From a virus: DNA of 22,136 nucleotides. Shown piece by piece: positions 1 through 7,239 of the stretch. Within the stretch, counting starts at the first letter, position 1. Each line of letters starts with the position of its first letter. The stretch spans positions 1-22,136 of IMG/VR virus record IMGVR_UViG_3300032020_000512; one strand, 5' to 3'. The notes below the pieces were generated by a model. That model saw only the letters and a program-made list of their open reading frames with translations, did not search any database and was not told the DNA's origin. The translations under genes were made by a program, and so were the position numbers.

Positions 1-21
1 AAGCCAAAATAAAGCCAAGAC

Positions 22-37
22 GGGGGGGGAGGAGAGG
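22..37 (+). other. G-rich tract (G8 run) upstream of the packaging genes
   Basis: Eight consecutive G residues (22-29) are followed by A, GG, AGA and GG, which stands out in A+T-rich surroundings. It lies before the terminase region, where packaging sites can occur, but nothing here shows that role. The rest of 1-127 has a weak A/T hairpin (CTAATA 53-58 with TATTAG 64-69) and no convincing promoter. Confidence 0.4.
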
Positions 38-127
38 TCGAGCGAAGAAAATCTAATAATAAGTATTAGTCTCCCTACAAGAAAATCTCATTTTTGCCAA
101 ATTGTATTTAAAATCTGTGGATAACCT

Positions 128-379
128 GTGAATAATATGAAACTCTCCTTTATAGATAAAGACTTTAAAAAGCATTCTTCCTTTGAAATAACCCCAGAAG
201 ATGAAAAAAGATGGGACAATAAGGAATTTAAGAAAAAAGATATTTCCAGAATTATTACTGAAGCGGTTCGAACCTTAAAACAAGCAGGAATTTTAGAAGA
301 AGATATTAGGGTTATAGATTGGGAAGGAAGAAAATTGTTTCATTTAAAAGATTTTAGTGTTGACAAGATAATAGAATGA
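128..379 (+). CDS. Small hypothetical protein before terminase
   Basis: This 83-residue charged protein has no family I recognise. Translation can begin at GTG 128 or at ATG 137, three codons later; neither has a clear ribosome binding site, and ATG 137 is at least as likely. Its TGA overlaps the ATG of the large terminase gene (ATGA at 376-379), so the two are probably translationally coupled. It sits where many phages keep the small terminase subunit. I see no helix-turn-helix or clear DNA-binding motif, so that identity is not claimed. The middle (around residues 35-65) looks helical and the end is DFSVDKIIE. Confidence 0.7.
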   Translation: MNNMKLSFIDKDFKKHSSFEITPEDEKRWDNKEFKKKDISRIITEAVRTLKQAGILEEDIRVIDWEGRKLFHLKDFSVDKIIE

Positions 380-1695
380 CTACTGCCGAATTTTCAAAGA
401 TTATTGATTGGAAGCCTCATAAAGCCCAAAGAGAGATTTTAAAGTCTAAAGCTAGAGAAATAGTGGTTTGTGCGGGGCGGAGATTTGGAAAATCTGCTTA
501 TTGTGCCTTTGTTGTCGCCAAAACATTTATTGAACTTTTTAAAGAAGTTGAAAGGGGGAAAAGGGAATCAATTAAAATCTGGATTGTAGGACCGACCTAT
601 GAATTGGCGGATAAAGTTTTCACCTATGTTGTTAATTTTTTAAGAAAAGCCGACCCCAAAATAATAAATTTTGTTAAAAATAGGCCATTTCCAGAGATAG
701 AACTTTCAAAAAATATCTGGATTCAATGTAAATCGGCTGAAAATCCTAAAAGTTTGTTGGGAGAAGAGTTGGATTTGTTAATTGTTGATGAGGCGGCTAA
801 TATTTCTTCCGATATTTGGTTTGATTATTTGCTTCCAACTACCGCTTCTAAAACAAAACAAGGCAAAACGATCTTTATTTCAACACCCAGAGGGAAAAAT
901 TGGTTTTATGAACTATATTTAAAAGCCAAAGAATCAGAAGGAGCATTCCATTTCACTTCTTTAGATGGAGTTGAGATAGATAAATCTGAATGGGAAAGAT
1001 TAAAGACCATTTCCCCTGCCGATTTCTTTGCCCAGAATTATGAAGCAGTTTTTAGAGAAGAAGCGGTCGGAGTTTTCAGAAAAGTAAGAGAAGCAGTCAG
1101 ATTAGATTGTTTATCAGAACCCTTGCCTAACCATTCTTATTTTGGCGGATTGGATTTAGCCCAAGTTAGGGATTTCACGGTTTTAACCTTTTTTGATAGA
1201 GAAAGCCATAAACAAGTTTTCTTTGATAGATTCCAGAAAATTCCTTATACCCTACAATTAGAAAGAATAGAAAAGGCGGCTAAAAAATATAATGCTCTTT
1301 TAACCGTTGAAATAAATAATATTGGCTTGGCAATTGCTGATGAATTAAAAGCCAGAGGGGTAAGAGTTGAGGATTTTAAAACTGTTGGCACAATTTCTAA
1401 AGTTTTAGAAAGGAAAGGGACAAAAGAGCAGTTAATAGAGAAACTCTCGCTTGATATAGAAAATAAGAATATCTTTTTAGCCCCGATTGAGGTTCAGATA
1501 GATGAATTAGAGGCCTATACTTACAATTACACCCCTTCAAGAAATATCTCTTATGGGGCTCCAGAGGGGATGCACGATGATTGTGTTGTCGCAATAGCAC
1601 TTGCTGATTGGGGCTTAAGTGGTAAAACTCGTGAAGAAAAAATAAAAAAAATGAGATTAATTCCTCATAAAAGGAAAACATTTCAATATTTCTAA
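376..1695 (+). CDS. terL: Phage terminase large subunit (TerL)
   Basis: This is the ATP-driven DNA packaging motor and genome-cutting nuclease. The N-terminal ATPase domain has a Walker A motif AGRRFGKS (residues 33-40), a Walker B motif LLIVDEAA with D138 and E139, and a coupling motif FISTPRG (167-173). The C-terminal RNase H-like nuclease domain shows candidate metal ligands D260 in GLDLA, D266, E312 in TVEINN, and the D401/D402 pair in MHDDC. At 439 residues the length is normal and no key motif is missing. The start overlaps the preceding gene by an ATGA junction, and the portal-like gene follows after 3 bases. Terminase next to portal is the classic head-module order, so this is the firmest call in the window. 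Confidence 0.95.
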   Translation: MTTAEFSKIIDWKPHKAQREILKSKAREIVVCAGRRFGKSAYCAFVVAKTFIELFKEVERGKRESIKIWIVGPTYELADKVFTYVVNFLRKADPKIINFVKNRPFPEIELSKNIWIQCKSAENPKSLLGEELDLLIVDEAANISSDIWFDYLLPTTASKTKQGKTIFISTPRGKNWFYELYLKAKESEGAFHFTSLDGVEIDKSEWERLKTISPADFFAQNYEAVFREEAVGVFRKVREAVRLDCLSEPLPNHSYFGGLDLAQVRDFTVLTFFDRESHKQVFFDRFQKIPYTLQLERIEKAAKKYNALLTVEINNIGLAIADELKARGVRVEDFKTVGTISKVLERKGTKEQLIEKLSLDIENKNIFLAPIEVQIDELEAYTYNYTPSRNISYGAPEGMHDDCVVAIALADWGLSGKTREEKIKKMRLIPHKRKTFQYF

Positions 1696-1698
1696 AAT

Positions 1699-3429
1699 AT
1701 GTTAGAAAAGTTTAAAAACGAAATTAATCAATTTGAAAGAGAATTTGTGGAAGTTGTCCCTGGTTTTAAATTTAATCAGAAAAAAACAATTGAGCGAATT
1801 TATCTTTATTACAATTCAAAATACGAAACTGGGGAATTTGACAATCAGGGAGATAAAAAATACTTCTATAATATAGTTAGAACCCCCTGCAATATCGCCA
1901 CAAAGGCAATTGATTTTGATACCAAAGATATTAAAGTTTTAACTGCCGAAGGGGGAAATCCAAGAAAAACTTGGTACTTTGAAAGAGATTTAAAATTCTG
2001 GATGAAAGACCAGAAATTTGGAGCAGTCTTGAATCGTATATTTTTTGAATTGCCAATTTTTGGCTCAGTAGTTTTGAAAATAATTAATGGAACGCCTTAC
2101 TTTGTTGATTTGAGAAACTTCATTGTTGATCAAGGGGCGGATTCATTAGAAAAATCAAATTATATTGTTGAAGTCCATAATTATACCCCAGTTGAATTCA
2201 GGAAAATCGCCCAAGAAAGAAAGTGGAATAATTATGAAGAGGTTATTAAAAAACATAGAGAAGGAAAAAAACCTTTAATCAAAGTATATGAGAGATATGG
2301 AGAATTAGAAGAAGATGGCGTCTGGGCTTTTAGAAAAGTTCTTATAGCCGATATCGAAATAAAAGATGTTGAATTTATTTTATCTGATGAATTAGTAGAT
2401 GAGATTCCTTATGAAGAATACCATTGGGAAAAAATCCCTGGCAGATGGCTGGGGATTGGAAGAATAGAAATTTTATTAGACCCCCAAGTTAGAACAAATG
2501 AAATTTCTAACCAAGAAGCAAAATCTTCTCAATGGTCAACTTTAAGAATTTGGCAATCAAGAGACCCAGGGGTAAATAGAAATCTTCTGACCGATGTTGA
2601 AAATGGAGAGATTTTAACTGTTGATTCTGAAATTATGCCCGTCGACATGGTTGATAGGAATTTGAGTTATTATGAGAGTGAAATCCGCCGATGGCTTGCC
2701 AATAGAGACGAAATGACTTTTTCCTACGATGTTATTAGGGGCGAGAGATTACCTTCTGGAACTCCTCTTGGTTCGGCTCAATTGGCGGCTGGAATGATTG
2801 GTTCTTATTTCGACCAGATTAGAGAGAATGTCGCAATGGCAGTCAAGGATTTGATTATAGATAAAATAATTCCCAAGTTTTTAAGCGAAAAATCAAAAGA
2901 ACATACCTTGAGATTGGTTGGGGAAGATTTGGATAAATATAAAGAGTTATTATTAGATTTCGCAACTGAAAAATCTGTTTTTGACTTGATAGAAAGAACG
3001 AATCATTATCCCACTGGTAGAGAAAAAGAATTACTGCGAGGAGTTGTGGCTGAACAAATTAAAAGAGATAAAGAAAAATTAGTCACTATCCCCAGAGGAT
3101 TTTATAAAGATATTCAGTATAAAATTGATATTGAAATTACTGGCGAGGCAATTGATATTAGGGTTAAGGCAGCCAATTTGTGGATGGCTTTGCAAGCAGT
3201 TACGGCAAGTCCTGATTTATTAACAGACCCAATAAAGAAAAAATTCTTTTATCAGTGGTTGGAAAGTGGCGGACTTTCTCCTATAGATTTTGAACCTCCG
3301 ACAACTACTCCTTCACTTCAAGAAGTAGTTGGTCAAATGCCCGCCCCAACTGGAAGGGCTGGTGGAGGTGTTAGTCGCCCAGCTTTTGCACCAATACCAA
3401 TAGCTGGTAGAGAAGAAATTAGAGTTTAG
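1699..3429 (+). CDS. Putative phage portal protein
   Basis: The portal is a ring, usually of 12 subunits, at one capsid vertex; DNA passes through it and the terminase and tail attach to it. This 576-residue protein directly follows the terminase and precedes the scaffold and coat genes. Its length and mixed alpha/beta, charged composition fit portals of podovirus-like phages. The C-terminal tail (about 530-570) is rich in Pro, Gly, Ala and Thr and probably flexible. Portals lack a short diagnostic motif, so the call rests on position, size and general resemblance. The ATG at 1699 follows an A-rich TAAAAT with no Shine-Dalgarno. It ends in TAG, which shows TAG is a stop in this genome. Confidence 0.78.
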   Translation: MLEKFKNEINQFEREFVEVVPGFKFNQKKTIERIYLYYNSKYETGEFDNQGDKKYFYNIVRTPCNIATKAIDFDTKDIKVLTAEGGNPRKTWYFERDLKFWMKDQKFGAVLNRIFFELPIFGSVVLKIINGTPYFVDLRNFIVDQGADSLEKSNYIVEVHNYTPVEFRKIAQERKWNNYEEVIKKHREGKKPLIKVYERYGELEEDGVWAFRKVLIADIEIKDVEFILSDELVDEIPYEEYHWEKIPGRWLGIGRIEILLDPQVRTNEISNQEAKSSQWSTLRIWQSRDPGVNRNLLTDVENGEILTVDSEIMPVDMVDRNLSYYESEIRRWLANRDEMTFSYDVIRGERLPSGTPLGSAQLAAGMIGSYFDQIRENVAMAVKDLIIDKIIPKFLSEKSKEHTLRLVGEDLDKYKELLLDFATEKSVFDLIERTNHYPTGREKELLRGVVAEQIKRDKEKLVTIPRGFYKDIQYKIDIEITGEAIDIRVKAANLWMALQAVTASPDLLTDPIKKKFFYQWLESGGLSPIDFEPPTTTPSLQEVVGQMPAPTGRAGGGVSRPAFAPIPIAGREEIRV

Positions 3430-3431
3430 AT

Positions 3432-3677
3432 ATGTTAAAAAAAGACATAGAACAATATCTTAAAAAATTAGCCCATTCAAATGAGGGGCAAGCCCTTAAG
3501 GAATACTTTGAGGAATTGATAGGAAAATTAACTGATGCCAGAAGCTTTGGGGGAGAAAGTTTTGAAATAGAAGGAAAAGCATCCATAAAAGCGGTGGCTA
3601 TTTTAGAGAAAATTTTAAGAGATTTGGAACTTTTAAAAAGGTCGAAAAAACAAATTAAGAAAAATATATATATGTAA
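3432..3677 (+). CDS. Small helical protein after portal
   Basis: An 81-residue protein starting 2 bases after the portal stop. It looks helical, with an N-terminal segment (MLKKDIEQYLKKLAHSNEG), a Gly-containing middle and a basic C-terminal helix (LERSKK-like, ending KKNIYM). Small helical proteins at this position are common in phage head modules, but I do not recognise a named family. An accessory role in the portal or capsid assembly is possible from position only. Confidence 0.65.
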   Translation: MLKKDIEQYLKKLAHSNEGQALKEYFEELIGKLTDARSFGGESFEIEGKASIKAVAILEKILRDLELLKRSKKQIKKNIYM

Positions 3678-3730
3678 TTTCGCAATTGCGCCTTGGGAGT
3701 AATCCTTAAAGACTTTGCGGAAACAATAAA

Positions 3731-3958
3731 ATGGCTTGGAAACCAAAAGTTACAATACAAAAAGGTGCATTTACAGATTGGTGCAAATCCCACGGGTTTT
3801 CTGGTCCGAGCACAGCTTGCGTTAGAGCGGCTTTGGCTGCGGCTAAAAAACAAGGTGGTGCGGGAGGAAAAACATTGAGAGGGAGGGCTTTATTTGCTTT
3901 ACGAGCTAAACAGGGTTGGAAAAAAACTATTGGAACAGCTTGGAAAAAGGCTGCTTAA
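3731..3958 (+). CDS. Small basic Ala/Gly/Lys-rich protein
   Basis: A 75-residue strongly basic protein beginning MAWKPKVTIQKGAF and ending GWKKTIGTAWKKAA. A second reading frame (3693-3878) overlaps it, but this frame has the more protein-like composition and ends 3 bases before the next start. Residues about 29-57 (TAC, then Ala/Lys-rich sequence, then KTLRGRALFAL) resemble the next small protein (TACLALAAK, then KRLRGPALSMY), so the two may be diverged relatives. Two Cys (C18 and C29) are present. The composition would suit binding nucleic acid or another negatively charged partner, such as DNA in the head or the acidic scaffold. That is inference. Confidence 0.6.
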   Translation: MAWKPKVTIQKGAFTDWCKSHGFSGPSTACVRAALAAAKKQGGAGGKTLRGRALFALRAKQGWKKTIGTAWKKAA

Positions 3959-3961
3959 TAT

Positions 3962-4126
3962 ATGCCAGCAACTTCGAAAAAAATGAAAATTACTGCCTGT
4001 CTGGCTTTGGCGGCTAAAGATGGAAAAGTTCCCGTTAAAAGATTAAGAGGACCTGCTTTATCTATGTATAAATCGATGACCCGAGAAGAACTCCGAGATT
4101 TTTGTAAAATGCCAATTAAGAAATAA
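3962..4126 (+). CDS. Small basic protein, DUF3008-like
   Basis: A 54-residue protein starting MPATSKKMKITACLALAAK and ending MTREELRDFCKMPIKK. The MPA-x-SK start, the Gly-Lys centre, the SM-[TS]-x-x-EL-x-DF segment and the basic end recall the small phage and bacterial family DUF3008 (function unknown), by memory of its pattern. It starts 3 bases after the preceding basic protein and shares TAC and LRG-x-AL with it. Its last 14 residues nearly repeat the end of the next protein. The three consecutive genes therefore look like a related small-protein cluster placed before the scaffold. Confidence 0.65.
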   Translation: MPATSKKMKITACLALAAKDGKVPVKRLRGPALSMYKSMTREELRDFCKMPIKK

Positions 4127-4132
4127 AGGTCA

Positions 4133-4148
4133 AGAGGAGAAAACCTCT
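4133..4148 (+). repeat. Small inverted repeat between two basic-protein genes
   Basis: AGAGG (4133-4137) pairs with CCTCT (4144-4148) across a 6-base A-rich loop. No T-run follows, so this does not look like an intrinsic terminator. It lies in the 63-base gap between the 54- and 69-residue protein genes. Confidence 0.3.
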
Positions 4149-4189
4149 CTAACAAAAATAAAATCAATTATTCACTAAAGAATTTAAAA

Positions 4190-4399
4190 ATGAAAAATTT
4201 AAAAAGACATAATTTCTATAAAAAAAATTATTGGAAAGAATTAGAGAATTGTTCAAGAGATGAATTGATAGAAGAAATTAAAGTATGGAGAAAGGGATAT
4301 TGGAAAGTATACAAGCGGCTTAAACACTTAAAAAATCGCTTAAAAGGTCGAGGCCGAGAACAATTAGAAGATTTTTGCAAATTACCTATTAAAAAATAA
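4190..4399 (+). CDS. Small basic protein sharing a C-terminal motif with its neighbour
   Basis: A 69-residue, very basic and aromatic protein (many Lys, Arg, Tyr, Trp), probably helical, with the central segment SRDELIEEIKVWRKGYWKVY. The last residues REQLEDFCKLPIKK closely match REELRDFCKMPIKK at the end of the preceding 54-residue protein, while the N-terminal parts differ. This suggests shared ancestry of the C-terminal part, or a conserved interaction tag. The ATG follows an A/T-rich stretch without Shine-Dalgarno. Function is unknown; the position before the scaffold suggests a head role. Confidence 0.65.
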   Translation: MKNLKRHNFYKKNYWKELENCSRDELIEEIKVWRKGYWKVYKRLKHLKNRLKGRGREQLEDFCKLPIKK

Positions 4400-4405
4400 A
4401 GGTTG

Positions 4406-4451
4406 GGAGTTTAGCATCTCCGAAAACTGCTAATACGAGAAACATAACTCG
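4406..4451 (+). repeat. Cluster of short inverted repeats before the scaffold gene
   Basis: In the 60-base gap before ATG 4460, TTAGCA (4411-4416) can pair with TGCTAA (4428-4433), GGAG (4406-4409) with CTCC (4418-4421), and CGAG (4436-4439) with CTCG (4448-4451). The stems are short and the first two compete. They might shape the leader of the scaffold message, but there is no terminator-like T-run. Confidence 0.3.
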
Positions 4452-4459
4452 GAAAAATT

Positions 4460-4999
4460 ATGGTAGAAGAAAAAAAGGAGGAAGAGACCTCCGAAATAAC
4501 TCCAGAGGAAGGAGAAACTTCCGAATTAGACGAAGAGAAAGTAGCCGAAGGCGAAGGCAAAGAGCCTGACTGGAAGGCTAAAGCCAACGCTATGTATGGT
4601 AAATACAAAGAGGCTAAAGGAACTATCGAAGAACTTGAAGGGAAAGTTTCTGAATTAGAGGAAAAAACAAAACCTAAAAAGGAAATTTCCGAAGACGAGT
4701 GGAAGAAAAAAGTTGAATTTCTAATGGAGCATAAAGATTATGCCGAAGACGAATTCAACCATATCACCACCGTCGCCAAGGAATTCGATATTTCTTTAGA
4801 TGAGGCTGCTTTACTTGAACAAGATTATATCCAGTATCGAAGAGATAAGGTCGAAAAAGAAAAACAACAACTTGAACCTTCGACCCGAACTTCTCCTTCT
4901 ACAACTCCTATTGAACAAACTCCCGTTGAAAAATTAAGGGAATTAACTCCCGAACAGCGGACAGAGTTCTATAAAAAGTGGGGAATAAAGAAGAGATAA
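4460..4999 (+). CDS. Putative capsid scaffolding protein
   Basis: Scaffolding proteins guide coat assembly and are later removed. This 179-residue protein is directly upstream of the coat gene. Residues 1-40 are very acidic with many Glu. Residues about 45-75 form a likely coiled coil (ELEGKVSELEE), followed by helices, a Ser/Thr/Pro linker (about 140-152) and a basic end (FYKKWGIKKR). An acidic helical body with a short basic C-terminal tail is typical of phage scaffolds, where the tail binds coat protein. No protease domain is visible, so it probably acts as a separate scaffold, without self-cleavage. The basis is composition and location, not a sequence signature. Confidence 0.75.
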   Translation: MVEEKKEEETSEITPEEGETSELDEEKVAEGEGKEPDWKAKANAMYGKYKEAKGTIEELEGKVSELEEKTKPKKEISEDEWKKKVEFLMEHKDYAEDEFNHITTVAKEFDISLDEAALLEQDYIQYRRDKVEKEKQQLEPSTRTSPSTTPIEQTPVEKLRELTPEQRTEFYKKWGIKKR

Positions 5000-5009
5000 G
5001 TTCAAAATC

Positions 5010-5014
5010 GGAGG
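5010..5014 (+). promoter_or_regulatory. Strong Shine-Dalgarno site of the coat gene
   Basis: GGAGG lies 10 bases before ATG 5025. It is the only full-strength site seen among about 30 genes, which fits the need for hundreds of coat copies per virion. Confidence 0.75.
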
Positions 5015-5024
5015 TTAAGATTAA

Positions 5025-5894
5025 ATGGCTGAATTAAACGTTTTCAGTGCTGCTCTAAATCCTGAAGTATGGGCCCCATATCTCCAAGATGTCTTAATGA
5101 AGAGTTTGGTAAGTTTTGAGATTGCTGATACTTCTTTAAAGCCTGAATTAAATGTCGGTGATAAGGTGCATGTTCCTTACTTCATCGAATTGACTGCTGC
5201 TGATTATGACCCAGGTAATGCAATTACCATTACTGGAGTAACAGCAACAGATGATTCAATTGATGTAACGACAAAGAAAATCGCTCCTTTTTATATCGAC
5301 AATGTTCAAGAATTACAGGCAAAACCAGAAGTTATTGGTAAGCTTTCTGAAAATGCTGCTTACAAATTAAGAGATGCGATTGACACTGCGGTTTTGGCTT
5401 TTGTTTCTGGTGCTGCAGTTGTATTTGGCACAAGTGCAACAACTGACTATGTAACTGGGACTACCGCTTTGACCTCAATGACTGCTACCACTGCTAACAT
5501 CATTACGATGTTTAGCAAGGGAGCGAAAGTATTACAAGAAAAGTATGTTGAAAATGCGAATGACTGGATTGCTATTCTTACCCCTGCACTATATCAGATA
5601 ATTACAGAGAAAGTTGCCAATACTGGTGGAGATTTGGCTGACCGAGTATTAGAAAATGGTTTCGGGGGAAGATTTATGGGTTTTGACCTTTATGTGTCGA
5701 ACAGTCTTCCTTCTGGATACTTCTATCTTGGCAGAAAAGCCCAAATCAGTTTGGTTTTACAGCAAGATGTTAAGATGGAGATAAAGGAAGTTTCTGACAA
5801 ACTTGGAAGAAACTTCATTCCTTGGGTAGTTTATGGAGCAGGCGCACTGGTACAAGCCAAAAAGAGATACTTGGCTGTTAAGTGCACTGTCTAA
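5025..5894 (+). CDS. Putative major capsid protein (HK97-fold type)
   Basis: The 289-residue likely coat protein forms the icosahedral shell. Order (terminase, portal, scaffold, then this gene), size and composition all fit. The N-terminal helical region (NPEVWAPYLQDVLMKSL) leads into a beta segment (VGDKVHVPYF) and a spine-like stretch around 90-125 (FYIDNVQELQAKPEV, ENAAYKLRDAIDTAV). A C-terminal part (GFGGRFMGFDLYVSNSLP, then WVVYGAGALVQAKKRYLAVK) resembles P22/T7-like coat proteins in style. The gene has the best ribosome binding site in the window, as expected for the most abundant virion protein. I see no large insertion domain. HK97 fold is inferred from this general pattern, not from a signature motif. 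Confidence 0.88.
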   Translation: MAELNVFSAALNPEVWAPYLQDVLMKSLVSFEIADTSLKPELNVGDKVHVPYFIELTAADYDPGNAITITGVTATDDSIDVTTKKIAPFYIDNVQELQAKPEVIGKLSENAAYKLRDAIDTAVLAFVSGAAVVFGTSATTDYVTGTTALTSMTATTANIITMFSKGAKVLQEKYVENANDWIAILTPALYQIITEKVANTGGDLADRVLENGFGGRFMGFDLYVSNSLPSGYFYLGRKAQISLVLQQDVKMEIKEVSDKLGRNFIPWVVYGAGALVQAKKRYLAVKCTV

Positions 5895-5910
5895 ACATTG
5901 AAATAGATTT

Positions 5911-5966
5911 CTCACAAATTGCCCCTCGCTTCTCCTTGTGAGCAAAAAACGGGGGCAATTGCGAGG
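5911..5966 (+). promoter_or_regulatory. Competing inverted repeats after the coat gene
   Basis: Three perfect pairings occupy this spacer: CTCACAA (5911-5917) with TTGTGAG (5936-5942), AATTGCCCC (5917-5925) with GGGGCAATT (5952-5960), and CCTCGC (5924-5929) with GCGAGG (5961-5966). The second and third exclude each other. The first and second cross as in a pseudoknot, but with no linker between their 5' strands, so they may be alternatives in practice. The third would cover the AGGA Shine-Dalgarno (5964-5967) of the gene at 5972. No T-run follows, so it may lower translation or stop exonucleases after the coat message. The effect is inferred. Confidence 0.55.
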
Positions 5967-5971
5967 AATTT

Positions 5972-6157
5972 ATGGATAAAGCAAAAATAAAAAGAAAAAT
6001 GGCAGAAGAAAAACAAGAGGAATTGTTCCGCTATGAGATTTTAGAAGAGTATTTGAAAGAAAGGATAGAGCAAGGAGAAATTATTAAAAGAAATGACTTA
6101 GCTAAGGTTCAGAGAATATTAACAGAAATTAAAAGTATTCTGGAATTTTTAAAATGA
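5972..6157 (+). CDS. Small helical hypothetical protein
   Basis: A 61-residue charged protein, probably two helices (MDKAKIKRKMAEEKQEELF and RNDLAKVQRILTEIKSILEFLK). It has an AGGA ribosome binding site 4 bases before the ATG, which the upstream structured spacer could mask. Its TGA overlaps the start of the glycosyltransferase gene (ATGA at 6154-6157), so it could couple coat-region translation to the sugar cassette. It may be the last head gene or the first cassette gene. I recognise no family. Confidence 0.65.
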   Translation: MDKAKIKRKMAEEKQEELFRYEILEEYLKERIEQGEIIKRNDLAKVQRILTEIKSILEFLK

Positions 6158-7239
6158 AAATTGTATATTTCCAATCAGGATCAGAAGATTTTAGATGTGG
6201 TGTTTGGTTTTATAGACAAATAATTCCTGCCAAAGCCTTAAGAAAAAGAGGACACGAAATTAAAATGGCTGTTTTAACAAATAGGATTGACGAATGGTGG
6301 TATAAATTTCCAGATGTAGTTATTTTTAGAAATGTTTATCTTTTTGACCCTGTTTCAGCTATGAGAGAATTGAAGCGAAGGGGAAAGAGAATAGTTTATG
6401 ATATTGATGATGATTTTTGGACTATAAACCCAGATAATCCCGCTGCCAAGACTGCCAAAGAAAAAGTAGAACAAATTACCGCCTTATTAAAAGAAGCAGA
6501 TATTGTTACCACAACAACCGAAGTTTTGAAACAACGACTTTCAAAGTTTAATAAAAACATTGCCATTGTTCCGAATGCCCTTGATTTTACTGAATTTTGC
6601 GAGAGACCAAAAAATGAAGGACTTTTAAAAGTTGGTTATACGGGCGGAGCAAGTCACTGGGGAGATTTAGAGATGGTTGCTAATGTTATTGGAGAACTCC
6701 AAAAGAAATATAAGTTTAAATTTGTTTTACAAGGAATAACGGGGGACCCCTTAATAAATGAGATTTATACTTATAGATATTATCTTGGGCAAGGATTACA
6801 ACCAGAAAAAAATGAATTTTATGAAGCCGCTATGAGAACATTTGAAAAGTTGAGAAGATTAAATTATATTCACATCCCCTGGTATCATCCAGAATTATAT
6901 CCGCCGATTTTAGTAGGAATGGATTGGGATATTGGACTTTGTCCGCTAAAAGACAATTCTTTTAATCAAGCAAAAAGTTGTGTAAAGTTTTATGAATATG
7001 CCGCTGTCGGAACTACCTGTTTGGCTTCTGATGTTCTGCCTTATAAAAACGAAGTGAATTATCGAGCAAAGAATACTTTTAAAGATTGGTATAAAAAATT
7101 AGAGAAATTGATTAAAGATGAAAAATTTAGAGAAAAAATTACTGAAAAACAATGGGAATTTGTAGAAAAAAATAGAAACATTGAAGAGGTCATTCTTCAA
7201 TGGGAAAAAATATTGGGCTATGTTGGTTCTCAATCCTAA
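6154..7239 (+). CDS. GT-B fold glycosyltransferase (GT4-like)
   Basis: A 361-residue putative glycosyltransferase that would move a sugar from a nucleotide-sugar donor to an acceptor. The N-terminal half has a Rossmann-like start (MKIVYFQSG), an ALRKRGHEI segment and an acidic motif YDIDDDFW (82-89) common in phage and bacterial members of this group. The C-terminal donor-binding half has VPNALD (about 140-150), a glycine-rich turn (VGYTGGASHWGD), and KSCVKFYEYAAVGTTCLASD (271-290). E281 in that stretch matches the conserved Glu of the GT4 donor site. It starts at an ATGA overlap with the small upstream gene and overlaps the next gene by 20 bases. Donor and acceptor cannot be read from the sequence. 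No membrane segment is seen. Confidence 0.85.
   Translation: MKIVYFQSGSEDFRCGVWFYRQIIPAKALRKRGHEIKMAVLTNRIDEWWYKFPDVVIFRNVYLFDPVSAMRELKRRGKRIVYDIDDDFWTINPDNPAAKTAKEKVEQITALLKEADIVTTTTEVLKQRLSKFNKNIAIVPNALDFTEFCERPKNEGLLKVGYTGGASHWGDLEMVANVIGELQKKYKFKFVLQGITGDPLINEIYTYRYYLGQGLQPEKNEFYEAAMRTFEKLRRLNYIHIPWYHPELYPPILVGMDWDIGLCPLKDNSFNQAKSCVKFYEYAAVGTTCLASDVLPYKNEVNYRAKNTFKDWYKKLEKLIKDEKFREKITEKQWEFVEKNRNIEEVILQWEKILGYVGSQS

Noticed and set aside
94-122. Possible sigma-70 promoter with TTGCCA and an A/T-rich -10 region
   Set aside because: No good -10 hexamer occurs at a 16-18 base spacing.
264-275. GGTTCGAACC-like sequence resembling a tRNA T-arm
   Set aside because: It lies inside the small gene at 128-379 and no matching acceptor, D or anticodon stems surround it.
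3693-3878. Open frame of 61 residues overlapping the basic protein at 3731
   Set aside because: Composition is less protein-like, and the frame at 3731 has a related neighbour and ends just before it.
5911-5966. Intrinsic terminator after the coat gene
   Set aside because: None of the stems is followed by a T-run, and the next genes continue without a new promoter.
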